Source of the DNA: Bursaphelenchus xylophilus
Taxonomy: Eukaryota; Nematoda; Chromadorea; Rhabditida; Aphelenchoididae
Reading direction: 5' to 3'
DNA: 64,000 bases
Assembly: GCA_904066235.2 (NCBI GenBank)
Contig: CAJFCV020000001.1
Span: 4,712,001-4,776,000, forward strand
Shown: piece by piece, positions 43,002 to 55,329 of the stretch
Layout of the letters: every line of letters begins with the position of its first letter
How positions within the stretch are numbered: position 1 is the first letter of the stretch
Position numbers and translations under genes: made by a program
Notes under the pieces: model-generated
Databases searched by the model: none
Told to the model about the DNA's origin: nothing
The model's input: only the letters and a program-made list of their open reading frames with translations

Positions 43002-46000
43002 TGTTTCCTTGCGACATACATCAATCGAAGATGCAAAATTTAAAGAAAGTTTCAGCAGCGTCCTTGCATAATTTTCTTTTGAATCCGCGTTGGCTTTGAA
43101 TTTAGAATCCTAGCTGACCTTTCATTCACCTGACTGCCAATCCCTCACTTAAACATTACCCTGTGTACGCGAGACAACCTTGTAATCCCTACTACAAACA
43201 TATAGCTCACCTAGCACTCTAATCCACCGAAAAAGCTCACTGAATCATTACCAAACCCTCGCTTGTTTACCTGTCTTTCGAATGTCCCATGCAACGTCAC
43301 CCCCACCGCCCCGACTCAAAGGGCACGGTAACGTTTGTTTGTGAGGTTAGTTGGAATTGGAACTCCCTGGGGCGATGCTAATAAGCGGAGTGATAAGCAT
43401 TGGGGGTGTTTACAAGCTTGTCACGAGGGATGTTGAAAATGGGGCCCGAAAGTGGGTTAGCTGATGAAGATTGTCAGCCACTTTTTTGATAAGCCAAAGA
43501 AAGAGACAAACTATTAGAGGTTGCGAGCTTTTGAATAGCTTTTTTTCAGAGAGAGAGGATTGAGAAGTATTATAGTTAAATATAGCGAAATACGACGAAT
43601 ACTTTCTAAGGCACAATGCTCGGGGGTAGATGCTCAGATTTTTTAAAAATTTTTCGTGAATATTCTGATTAGGACAGCAATGGGTCAAAATCTTAAAATT
43701 TTCTCTGCTGGCGCCGCCGAGATTTGCTACAACTTTTAAAGATAAGATTACAAGGGTGGCAAATTGGCTTGCAAGGTGCAAAGCTCAAGGAGCAGCGCTC
43801 AGATTTACTACGAAAGAAACATGTATACCTTACAAACACCACACGTCAACTTAAAAAAACATTCTACATGCGACAGAGAAAGTTTTTGGTCATATTTTTA
43901 TCAAATCGACTAAAACCGCGACAAAAATTTCTTGAAAAATCACCATTTTAATTCCTTCAAATTTCACACACTTTATCAATATGAGCTGATTACTTGTTTT
44001 CCCTAATTTCCCCCTATTCAATTATTTTTCCAACTCAACCCATAAAACTCCTATGACCCGAAGTCTGAATACAGCCAATGTTTGCCTTCTCAATACCTCC
44101 CTCAACTCCCTTTGACGTTTGTTTATGACGCCAAGAATACTGAGAAGATCACTGTGCTTGGTTTAAATTTGAAGGAGAAATTGTGACGTCGTTTGGCGAT
44201 CAAATAAACTTATCATGAGTTTGTAAAGAACTGGCTAGGTAATTGAGTCAAGGCTGCAGATTACTCATAAGCCCTTTACATTACTATTGAAAGCCTTTGC
44301 ACTTCCTTTGAGGCCCCTACTTACCCAAGTATTACCCATTCTCCCCCTACAACACATTTCCCGGAGCTTACCCTTTAGTCGACCAAAGTTGGGAGACCGA
44401 CGGTTTCTCCCCCGACAATTACTATCGGAATAACCCCGTAAATCGACACCCGGCTTCATAAATAATCACGCCGCTATCTGCTTTACCTTCTCCATGCATT
44501 CGCAATGGCTCCGCTCCGCTCCGACCGGAACAGTAAAAGGAGAAAAAAGCGGCCTTCCGATTGAAAAAATGATTCCGACAACACAACCAAACTCCCTCAA
44601 CAAAACCTTCTGACCTTTATCAAGCGATGGGGGAGAAGTGGGAGGAAAGGGACGATCCAAAATGGAGATGGGAAAGTTGGAAGCAAGTGTAATGTTGGGG
44701 ATGCCCGAGTAAGAGTGGTATAGGAATGGAGATGTGTGTGATTGTTAAAAATTTTAGATGTGGCAGTGGAAAGGTGTGTAATCGTTGTTAGATCGATGTA
44801 GGCTTACTTGGAAACCGGCTAAAAGATGATTCATTGGACTTTGTGGAATTTGAAGGGCATCTTTACAATTTTACAGTGCGTCCGAAGGAAAAACTAAATT
44901 TTTCAGTGATTGGTTTGGGTTATATTTGCCAAATTTGAAATAAACGTGACATGTGAATTTTGATAAATAAACAAAAAAATAAGATCAAGGCCCTTCAAAA
45001 ATACATTTTTTATTTCATTTGTCGTTCAGTCTGAAACCGTAGAGTCCAATGTAAAATACATCATTTGGAACTATATACTTCTTTGAAATCTACAACCGCC
45101 TGACTGCCATTACAAAATCAACACCAGTTCAATTGATTATAAATACCACATTTTTCCCACAATTTCCCCCAATCACCCCCACAATCCTCTTTTCCCATCG
45201 CTTCAGCTTTCCTCAACTTCCTACATCTCGGCCCGAGCCCTGTAAGTACATCCCTACGTGCAGTTTCCCAATCTCCCTCAAGCTTAATCCAGGTGCGATG
45301 TCAAACATAAAACAACTTTTATTTCGCCGTTTTTTTACTGCATACGTTTGGGGGAGAAATGGCCATGGAATAATGGAATTTTAAAGTTTAGAAATCTCGC
45401 GGAATCAGCGGGTGGATGGATAAAAGAACTTTTTTTTTAATTTGAAAAAGCGGATGGATTTAAAATTTAATAAAAGCAAGAGTCCGAATTTGCATAAAAT
45501 ATGCGGATTAAATCAAAAAAAAAAGAGTCGTGTGCTTGTTATTTCTGATGAAATTTTGGTGAATACGTGGCGTTTAAACTTTGATGGGATTAGGCGCAAA
45601 TTAAAGGGTTTAACACTTGCATTTTTCTGATTTTTGAGCTTGAAACCAAGTTAGAGAATAAAGTAAAAACTATTTTTTCGACGGTGAAACGTGACGTACA
45701 AAAAAAATTTATCGAAAATTTTGGGAATGTGTGACGCAGTTAAGGCTTTAGAATACGGAAATAAAAATTGGCATTTCTTTATCTCGTACTCGAGAAGCCA
45801 GCGTCTGCTGCGGGTGAGCAGTACAATATCCCTACAAAAAATTATTTTTTTCACACTAGAAATTATTCAATTTCCTTTTTCTCCCACCCCGGCCACCCTC
45901 CAACTCAAGAACCTCCCTCTGAACCCATTCTCACACTCTCAGGCAAACTTGACAAAGCTACTCGTTAGACCCTCCACATTCCCCATTTCCCATGTAAATC

Positions 46001-46749
46001 CCCGTTTCAGATGTAGATCCGCGTAGAAAAGGGGGTTCGAAAGCGAGTGTGAAAACTCTCCCGAAGCAAAGTAAACAGTCCAAGTATTCGATATGCACAT
46101 GGGAAAGAACTTGTCGAGATCTGAAACGAGAGTGCGATTACTTATGGTCATCTTGGGTTACAATGGTAATTTATAATATTTATAATCGCGGAAAAAATAA
46201 AAAAATATTTATAATGGAATAAAAAAATTTAAAATTGATATGCCTTAAGTTCTCTGATGTTATTCAAATTTGGCACACATACTCTACGTAAGCCACAAAT
46301 TAATAACTCAAAATTTTAGTTATATAGACCTGATATTTTCTGAAGTACCTTACCAAACAGAAGACTAAATTTTAGCCAAGTTTCAGCCGAATCTAAGGAA
46401 CTACCCTTAGGGTAAAGACTAAATTATAAAACACAAAGGAACGTCATTTTTTAACAAAAAGTGCTAAATTCACCTGTCCTTTTCAAATTATTTTACAAAC
46501 ATCTGGCGCCCGAGACCCGTTGAACACACTTCCGGCCTCAATTAATTATCCAAATTAGTCAAAAATTAATCAATTTTGTAAGCGTCTTGTCGCGATACCA
46601 AAACTCTAAGCGCAGAATCAAATTGAATGGGAAAAAACGATGGATTTAAGTGGAAATAGGACGAACAAAGCCCAATACAAAAGGACATGACAACCAAAAC
46701 AGGCCTAATCCCCAATTTTTCAATTAATTTCAATTCGCCAAATTAATCC

Positions 46750-47135
46750 GCACTGTGCAATGGACGGTTGTTTTGGCGCACAGTGCAGTCGGATGAAAGG
46801 ATTACGAATTGCACGGTGCAGGGGAATGGAAGACCACCGATTGCACTGTGCAATGAATGGAATTGGATCATTGCACTGTGCAGTGTCGCTAGCTCAAGAA
46901 AAGATTGGAGATTGCACTGTGCAAAAGGAGAAAGTCGCCAGATTGCGATCTGAAAGATGAACCATCGCACGGTGCGTTGTCGCAAAAACAAAGCGGACCG
47001 CACTGTGCGGCAGTCACCAAAAGAATTATCGCAAAACTCGAGAGTGCGACACAATGGAAATGTCGCAAACAGAACAGAGGAGCGGGAAAAAATGATGTGC
47101 ACAGTGCAAACGGAAGTCTTCAAACTGCACGGTGC
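46750..47135. repeat. Cluster of ten GCAC-N-GTGC palindromes
   Basis: Nine-base interrupted palindromes start at 46750, 46778, 46811, 46843, 46873, 46914, 46967, 47000, 47099 and 47127. The central base varies (T five times, G three, A two). Most extend to TTGCACNGTGCAA or CGCACNGTGCG. Spacers of 13-90 bp share no sequence, and spacing is irregular, so this is neither a tandem satellite nor a CRISPR array. The frame on minus across the cluster (46743-47123) is incidental. Confidence 0.85.
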
Positions 47136-48977
47136 AGACTTCCTTTTTCTTTCTGAGCTTACAAATCGCTAAATTGTACGCTCAAACAGCGGAATATGTA
47201 GTAATTTCTCATCTTTTTGGCCTTTTCTCTGAATCTACACCATGAAACTTTGCTTGTTTCATTTTTTTGTACAATCTTTGAGCGATAGTTCAATTTTGTG
47301 GCCTGGGTGACAATAATTTTTGGTCGATTATTTTTGAACAACCAACGAACTACCGTAATATAGTTCTTTGAGTGGTAAAACCAGCAAAATCATTAAGAAA
47401 TGTCTCAAAAAAGTAGGCAAATCATAAAAAAAACCCTCTTTGCCATTCTTTGACTTCTAAATTTTTGCAGACCACTAAAATTCATGGCGCATTTTGAATA
47501 CAAAGAACGTTAAAATTAATTTAGTGACGGTTACGTTTGGCCTACAAATGAGTCAAAAATAATTTCCCTTTCAAAACGCCCAGTGTAAAAGCATCTCTAA
47601 TCGATTTACACTTTTCCCGAATTTAATTAAATTAACTCCCGAACCCCTCGAGGCCAAAGGGAAATAAACCCAAAAATGTTTTTAACCCCGAGGCAGTGGC
47701 CGAAAAAACGTGCTAAAATCGAAATTTGAAAAAAATCGACAAGTAAACTATCAGCTAAACACTGGAAAAATTGATAATTCCTGATGAGATTGGCACACTT
47801 TTCTTAGTACTTGTGAGAAAACTACATTACTAAATTCGTCCCGAAGCCGTATTGCACAATTCATGAAGACCCGTGCATAATACAATACATGAGACAGTAT
47901 TATCCGGGAGGCTGTAAGCTGATTAACTTCACGGTTTTTAGGGAGATTGAGCCGCTAAACGTGCCAAAGAGTGCCTTTCGGCCGACGGTAGGGGGAAATC
48001 CATTTTTGTTTTCTATACCAAAGTATACTACATATTCAGCTGTAGGGCGTCGAGGGTAAAGATCACGGCAGATCGAAAATTTTCGGCTGTGCAAAGGGCT
48101 GGAAAATACAAGTTTTTTTTGTATAGTACCGGCCGAGCCTCAGCATTACAAACGGTCTCAAAACACGGGGAAATCTATGGGACCCAATTTTTATTAATTG
48201 TGCATTGCAGGGATCAATAAAACGATGATCTCTTTTGAAGAAAAAAAACTGCTGAAATATTTTTGAGACCTCTTTTAAGGCTTTATTTTTCTCAGCGGCC
48301 AGCGTCATTATCCTCCATGTGCTGTCCCATGTTGCCGACAACAAATTTTGTTCTGTGAAAGCTCTCTTTCCCTGGCCATGCCTCATTCCGAAGCCCCTCA
48401 CGTTCCACAGTAAAAGCGAAACAACTCCGGCATTCCGAACCGAACCCTGCGGCCATCTACTTGCCCTTCCAATTAAGTATTCATAGTTCCAATCCCCTCG
48501 TTTTTCAATTCCACCCCTCACTTCCATATTTCAAAGTTTGGTCCCCACCCAAAACACAAATAACGAGAGGGATACGAAACCGGCGACAACGCTTTTTGCC
48601 CCGAAGGCGGACGGGAAAAGCGGCGGTCTCGATTAACGAAATCAAAAACCTTTTTTGGGGCGACATTAAGCCGCTTTTCTCCCTCCAAAAAAGTGTCCCC
48701 GCCGCAAAAAAAACACGTGAAATGGGAGGAAGGGAACATGCCCTCAGGGTTTGTGGCAAAATGTCTCATCATACGCGAGAGAGGAGGGAGGCGGATTAGG
48801 GGCTATTAGGGATAGCATTGGCCCGATGTAAATGCATAAATTAGGGGATCACAAAGAAGGAGGGAGAAGGGGATAAACGAGAATGTAGTGGGGGATGATG
48901 TAGCTTAGCGTCAAGAAATATGGAAGGTTCCACAAAGGGCTTTGAGACAGTATTAATAAAAATATTGATTTTAATTA

Positions 48978-49121
48978 CAGTGTGTCGGAAAAATAATGCT
49001 TACTTGTTGCAACAAAATGTCTCGCCTCGTCGCAGTCGCGTACCAAATCTACGACTGCGGCAAGCAAAGCGAGGATGGGCGATTTCAACGAGCGAATTCA
49101 CATTATTTTCCCGACAGACTG
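48978..49121. mobile_element. MITE with CAGTNTGTCGG ends, copy B (about 144 bp)
   Basis: The left end CAGTGTGTCGGAAAAATAA and right-end complement (TTTTCCCGACAGACTG) are inverted. The interior shares CAAAATGTCTCG and CGCRNACCAAAT strings with copy C. It is partly self-complementary and non-coding. Confidence 0.75.
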
Positions 49122-49217
49122 TTGATTTAAAAAAGGTCTACTGACACACAAAAACATGTAAAAACTCGGTGGTATCTGTCTACCGTAACAAGGACCTAAC
49201 TTTTATTATTGCTTTTA

Positions 49218-49372
49218 TCAGTCTGTCGGAAAAATAACGGCGGATCGTCGCAGCAAAATGTCTCGAATCGCCGCTATCGCGCACCAAATCCCAAGCCGCG
49301 GCTTGCAGTCGCAAAGCGATAATGAGCGACTCCGAGGCGCGACGATCCGCCGTTATTTTTCCGACAGACTGA
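49218..49372. mobile_element. MITE with TCAGTCTGTCGG ends, copy C (155 bp)
   Basis: This is the best-preserved copy. TCAGTCTGTCGGAAAAATAA continues as CGGCGGATCGTCG and is matched by the complement at the right end ending at 49372. TA on both flanks (49216-49217 and 49373-49374) is a possible target duplication. The long inverted ends make most of the element one hairpin. Confidence 0.8.
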
Positions 49373-51001
49373 TAATTTTTGAAACTCCCGTGTTCCGACC
49401 TATCTAAAATTATTGAAAAAATTGTGAATTACTACCAAGTGTTTTTTGGTCATTTTGGACTCAATTAGCTGACTCTTCAAGTTGTATTTTACACTATATT
49501 TCTAAAGTGGAAGGAGGCAAATTTCAAAGTTTCTTTTTTATCCCAACAGTACGTAGAACATCTCGCAGTTTCGGTCGAAAAACTACCGTTTTTGTAAGCC
49601 GCTAAAGGTCTGTATGACCCCTAGAAAATGCTGTCATCTAATACATAATCGTCAGGACGGGGAGCGTTCTAATCCTGCAGCATAAAGAGCTTACCATCAA
49701 GTGGTGTCATACAAAAGAATAACAGTTGTAATCTACTTTGCACACATCATTACAATAAACAGTGTTGTCATGGAATTACAACATGTAGGAGGGAATTTTG
49801 GAGTGGGTTCACTGTGGATTGAAAAGAAGATTGGGGGCTGAGGATTCGGGAAGAATCTGAAGAAAAATGAAAAGATGATTAAATAATATTTTTATAATGT
49901 CATCTGTAAAGAGGAGAACGGAAATAGGAAGTTGGAGATAAGAGGATAACTGAAGGATTGTAACAAAAATTGAACTTCCGAAGATAACGCGATGGATAAT
50001 ACAAAAGGGACCATAGTTTGTTATCTCAATGTTTAACAGGGATAAATCTACTGCGTACAACAAAGGGGAGAAAAATGCGAATATGATTGCTAATGTCAGC
50101 ACTTAGAGGACACTTGTACACATTAACGGACCGTTAGGCAAGTAAAGCAAAAAATAAGGAAAAAACTATCAAAAAATTTGACAATTTTCGGATAAATTCG
50201 CTGTAACAAAAAAAAACTTGCGTAAACTGTAAGAGTATTTTTCCTAGGTTTAAGTAAGATGAACTCGAAATCGTTCGCAAAAAAGATTGGCATGCAATGA
50301 GGATTAGAACCCCCCGTAAATGTATTTTTTGTATGCATATAAAACTTCCTCATTCAACCAACCTCTCTACCTCAAATCTCAATTACGAGACCTTTAAAGG
50401 GCGACGTGACATAATCAATTTCGCTCAGCTTTGAGAACGTATTAGACATATTTCATTTGGTTAAATACCTCTAATTACATGCAATATAACCAATTTATAG
50501 TCCACTATTAACCATTACAATCTATGGGGAAATAAACCGAAAAAACGAATAAAAGGTTGACTAAAACGTATTTTGACGTAGGATAATTGTGATATAAATG
50601 TTTGGATGTATCTTTGTTTTATCCGAGTCTGCTCAAACATTTGTATAAACACTTTACGGCCATCCTCCAACAACTAATCCGAGGTGACGACCATCATAGT
50701 GGAATCCGCTTCAGCGTCTTCTCTAATCCGACCATTTCCGGTTTCTAATCAGCCAAAGGACGCTGTGCCGCAAGCGGTGTGACATGGTAGGGATGTAAGT
50801 AAGAAGTGATGAAAGGGATATAAATGTGGGATTGTGGGATTAATATAACACAATTGACATCAGCTGTTTATGCTAAAAAGGGAAAGAAGGGTGGATTCGT
50901 TGCAAACAACTACAACTAGTTTTAAACAGGTTAAAAAATTATTGCGAGACCTTGAAGTCATCGCTGACAGTCAATCGAAACTTACGGAAAAAAATACTTT
51001 T

Positions 51002-51010
51002 GCACGGTGC
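51002..51010. repeat. Single GCACGGTGC palindrome
   Basis: TTTTGCACGGTGCAAAA is a fully symmetric 17-base site in the gene-free region, the same core as the clusters. Confidence 0.5.
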
Positions 51011-53454
51011 AAAATGATAAAAACAATGTTTTTTGCCCAACGTGGATCAAGCAGTAAAAAATTAATTAATACATTTGCCTAACCGAGTCCAATAAAGTCC
51101 CACAAGCAGGAAATGGCCGCCTACTCCAACCCCACGCATCGTCATTCATCAACTTATCCCTCCACGTGCCAAGACGTCAAGGATGGTTGATTGTGTACCC
51201 AAACGCAAATCTCTGGAGGCCCTTGAGACATCAGTAATCGGGGCTGCCGAAGACAGCAAGAGATTACAAAACCAAAAATGGATTGGGGGGATTAAAATGG
51301 CAAAAACAACATGTTTATGGATAAAGATGAGGATTCTAACACGGTCTTTAGATTATCAGCCTATTTTTGTTCGCATTTTCCTTTTCAAAACATCCTATTC
51401 CGGAGACACTTCCCATTATCCCTGTCCTCCACTAAAATCCCGTTATAACCGCATTACATTTGGCCATAAAATCCATGGGACATTAAAGATACGATAAGCG
51501 GGGGATTCATCGTTCTTTGGCGACTATTTCAAAACCACTCCAGGCAGACTTGCTTTTCAATTTTCGTCCCTTTATCTGTTTGGTTTATGCCAAAAATAAC
51601 CAAAAAATCAGCAAAATAAAGAATTTCCCCTGAGGGGAAATGGCGGGAATCATTGCGGGGATCGTTCGAAACCGCGACAATAACATACAGCGAACACAAA
51701 CTAGTTTATAGAACGGCGTTGGAACGCGAATTAGGAAAAATGTGGCATGGCGCTTTCAGAGAGCCAAATTGTACCAAGGTCAGGGCGCAGTCTGCAAAAG
51801 AAAAAAGTTGGAAGACACAGATTGGATCAAACGGCAACTCTTCTACTGATTTTTGACGAAATCCGATTGCAGCTAGCCATACTCAAAAATTCCCATTCCG
51901 CAGGCTGCGCCCTACAGAAGACATAAAACGCCTCAAATTACCTCCCAAAATAGCGCTAATCATAGGATATGCCGCAAATAGAAGTGCGTAAGGCTCCACA
52001 TCTCAAGGCCCGTGAATTATCAAGCCATAGCACGCAAATTTCGCCAGAGGCAATTAAGTTTTCCCTCGTGATTAATGGCGGGATTAGCAGGAATGGTGGG
52101 ATTAATCGACAACTTGTTTGGATTGCGGGGGTAGTCGGAATAGCAAAAATAGGATAACAAGGGCGAATGTTAGGCAGGCTTACTTCCTGGTGCTGGATAA
52201 TATAATGAAAACTGCAGGAAATGATAGAACTTGGATTTTAAATGGTAAATACGGCTTAAACTATTGGGAGATGGCATTTTGCACACATTATTGGTTTTCA
52301 AAAGGTTTAGAGTAATTAGAACAGAATGCCAAAAATGGCGGGAACTAGTATTTTTGAATGTTTAACTGGAATAAAATGGCCCGAGGCTTAAAATTCTTTC
52401 CTAATTTTGTACCTTTTTTCTTACTTTTTCTTCTAAACAACAATTTTGTGAAATTTGTTTTTTCTGCATAAGTTTACATTGTTTCCAAAAAAAAATCAAA
52501 AATTTACGGTGTAAATCCTATTGAATCACCCCAAAAACCCATAAATAATTTATACTACCGGCCGATCCGATGGAAACTTGGACTCACCTAGAGACCGGAT
52601 TCCCCGAGGGGTTGCCATGAGCTGAACAAAAAACGAGCTCAGCCAAACTCTCCCTTCATTTTCTCCCATATTAAGCGTCATTTCTTTTCTTCCGTGAATG
52701 CAAAAGAAATTGCATGGCACACAATATTCGGCATGTTATACGTGGAATACAAAAATGGGGATAATGATGACAATTCGGAGAAAAAATATTTACAAAACTT
52801 GATTTCCTAAGTATGGGATGAAAGAAATACAATGTCAAAAGTACTACAATCCGTCGTGTTTGTTTGTACAGGTGGAATGCGAAAAACTTGTGAGATAATT
52901 ATTTTTGGCGACAAAAGGACAGAAAACATGGAAAAATGATAAATCGATCTTCAAGCTAGTTTTTTACAACAAAAAAATTAATGCTAACATGAAGCAGGCC
53001 ATACCGCCTTGGTATAAACGCTGCAGCGTCTGTCTGGCTCAAAAAATTTTTTTTATAAAAGAAAATTAAAAGAGTCTTCAAAAATGGCCAAGGAAGCGAC
53101 AAAATTAGAAAAATCGTTGCTTCACATTGCTCTTCTTGAAAGTTCAAGTAAACAAGATGGCTTGCGGTGCCGCGTAGCACCCTCTAAAGCGTTTAGTTTG
53201 TCCTAAGATTTAATAAAAAATTGAATTCAAGGAAAGTGCAAAAAATCCCTCATTTTTCGCATTTTACTCAACTAAAATCCCAAATTGTGGCGTCACAAGC
53301 ATCGCACACACACTACGACATCTACTCTGTATTCAGTCGTCGTATTTTACCGCCAGAATTGACCTACCCCCATTCAAATTCCAGCTAGACAATCAACAGC
53401 TGAACTCCAAATGTACTATCGTCGCGGCGCAAAAACTCGCCCAAAAAAGAACCC

Positions 53455-53700
53455 CAAGGCACACGGAAGGCAGGCGTGGGGAAAGAACGTTTGCCCGTTA
53501 AGGCTAGAGCGGAATGAGGGCGGTTGGGGGTGCGGGCTCTTTTCGGCCGCTTCTACTTTTCATCCACCCTCGCTCAGTCAAAATTCTTCCCCCATTTGGG
53601 TTTTGTCTGCGCCTCTCCGCGGGTTGCGCGCTCTCTGCGCGCCCGCTGCCCCGGGAACGCCGCGAGCGGAATGGTATGTATGCGTGTGTTTGTGGGTTTG
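53455..53700. other. GC-rich island in AT-rich spacer
   Basis: A stretch rich in CG dinucleotides and Sp1-like G/C boxes (CTGCGCGCCCGCTGCC, GCCTCTCCGCGGG) stands out from the surroundings. Overlapping frames on both strands reflect base composition. It may be a promoter or regulatory island, but no transcript start can be read from sequence. Confidence 0.3.
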
Positions 53701-54850
53701 GTTGGGAGGGAAGCCGTGTATTGTTCGGAACACAATGGAATTGATGGGTGACACGTGAGGGAGGGGTAGATAGGAAGGTTGCAAGAGATACGGGGCTATA
53801 GCAACGTGAGGGTAAAGATCGGCAATTTGCTTGGAAAAAAATAATTGAATTAACTTTTACTTTCTCCACAAAAAAATACAACAGTAGTTCCATCGGGAAT
53901 ATAATTATATTTGCGGATTTAGAACCACCTGTGCCAAACTGAATATCGTAAAATTACTGCCTTAAAGCCGGAGACAGCGGACTCCCTCCTCTCCAGAGTC
54001 AAACAAATCGGATTATTAGCCAATATTCATTAATTCACGAGGATTTTCTGCCGGATTTTCTCGAGGATAATATCAACATGTCCAGGAAGAGGCCTTTACG
54101 TAAAAGCCGTCGACTCTTTGTGTCAAAACTTAAGCCCTCGAGGTGTTTACGGGCTTAGGCTGCAACGTTGGACGGGGGTTACTTTGGCCCGGAAAAATAT
54201 TGCTCTCCGAAAGTAAACCCTTCTGAATGAGTGTCCAAGTAAAAGAAAACATCAACTTCTAAATTAGGAAAGCAAATCGTATATGAGGATTTTACTCATT
54301 TCTCTCCTAGGGCAATATGAAACACGTCCAAAGCTTGCCAAACCTCTTGGTCAACGAATCTACGAATGCTCCCCATTCCTGTCTAGGTGTGAAATCAAAA
54401 ATCAAACCCTGTGTCAGTTGTGCTTTACTCATTTACCCAGTAAACCGTGCGATTTCCCAGCTGTCGTGTTTTCCGCACATTTTCCCGCAGGTTTCAAAAA
54501 TAATAAGATTCTCGGGGTCCTTTTCCAATTGTTCTTTTCTGTTTTTTAAATTTGCGGTGGGGGTGCGGTTATTTTTAGGCCGAGTAAATTGGAATTCTAT
54601 TTTCGGCGCGCCCAATTCGCGGATGAGAAGAGAAATTTGGGCCAATTGGAGAGAAAAATGGGAAAAGAAATAAAAAAAAACTTACAAACCACATCATTCT
54701 TGTTTACTGGGGACAATGAGTGAAAAAAGAGTTGTTATGTAGTGTTAGCTGCTGCGAGAAAGCATAAGAAAACAAAAAGTATTGTACTGAGTATGTTGAA
54801 AAATCACCAGTTTTACTGAACATAAGAAAATGCAGACTGAAAATTTTTTG

Positions 54851-54893
54851 TTGCGACAAATCCACATTATTTTCCCGACAAACTGATCATTGA
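54851..54893. mobile_element. MITE right-end remnant
   Basis: The string CACATTATTTTCCCGACA with flanking AACTGATC matches the right end of the MITE copy at 48978-49121. No left end is found, so this is a solo end. Confidence 0.5.
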
Positions 54894-55287
54894 GTTCTCA
54901 AAATTGAAAGAGTGAATAAAAATAACGATTGGCGCCTCGAATGACCGGCACCACCCTCGCCTCCTCGTTTTGTTCCCTCTCCACCCTCAGGGCATTAACA
55001 CTCGTTTCGGCCGGCCATCAGTCAAATACCGATCAGCTGTTCCGAAATTATCGCACAAGGTCTGGAATGGACAGCACGTGACCGGGAATGACTGGAAATC
55101 GTATACATAGGCCATAATTTTCTTTTACTGACGCCTACATACTATATGCATAAAAATTGAAGGCAAAATCAAAAAAATCCTGTAAATTTTCGGATTTCTT
55201 AAATTTTTGCCACGCTACAGTAATCAGCAGCCCAAAACACATAAGTTTTTCAAGTCATGGTCGATTTTCCAAAACGAATCAAATCAG

Positions 55288-55293
55288 TTTATT
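55288..55293 (-). terminator. Polyadenylation signal AATAAA (minus strand) for the kinase gene
   Basis: TTTATT on plus reads AATAAA on minus, 37 nt past the TAG at 55330. This supports 55525-55330 as the terminal coding exon. Confidence 0.5.
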
Positions 55294-55329
55294 TTTTCGA
55301 ATCACGTTTGATATGGTCAATGTTGTGAA

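Larger units (their letters stand above)
39243..55329. other. 16-kb gene-free region upstream of the zinc-finger gene
   Basis: I find no supported protein or RNA gene here. It holds a perfect 14-bp hairpin (42970-43001), a cluster of ten GCAC-N-GTGC palindromes (46750-47135), two neighbouring MITEs (48978-49121, 49218-49372), a single GCACGGTGC site (51002-51010), a TTAGAACAGAATGCCA repeat (about 52313-52336), a GC-rich stretch (53455-53700) and a MITE end (54851-54893). Copies of the dispersed motif occur at about 41010-41045, 41557-41596 and 42952-42978. Large non-coding space is common around developmental transcription factors, so part may be regulatory DNA; that is inference. Open frames of 120-154 aa (for example 48063-48527 minus) show no domain or splice support. 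Confidence 0.5.

Noticed and set aside
46743..47135. CRISPR-like look of regularly recurring palindromes
   Set aside because: The repeat core is only 9-13 bases, spacing is irregular, there are no cas genes, and the DNA is eukaryotic.
48063..48527. 154-aa minus-strand frame
   Set aside because: No recognisable domain, no splice-linked exon, and overlapping frames of similar length on the other strand.
53504..53893. 129-aa minus frame in the GC-rich island
   Set aside because: Several frames on both strands are open here because of base composition; none has a start, domain or splice evidence.
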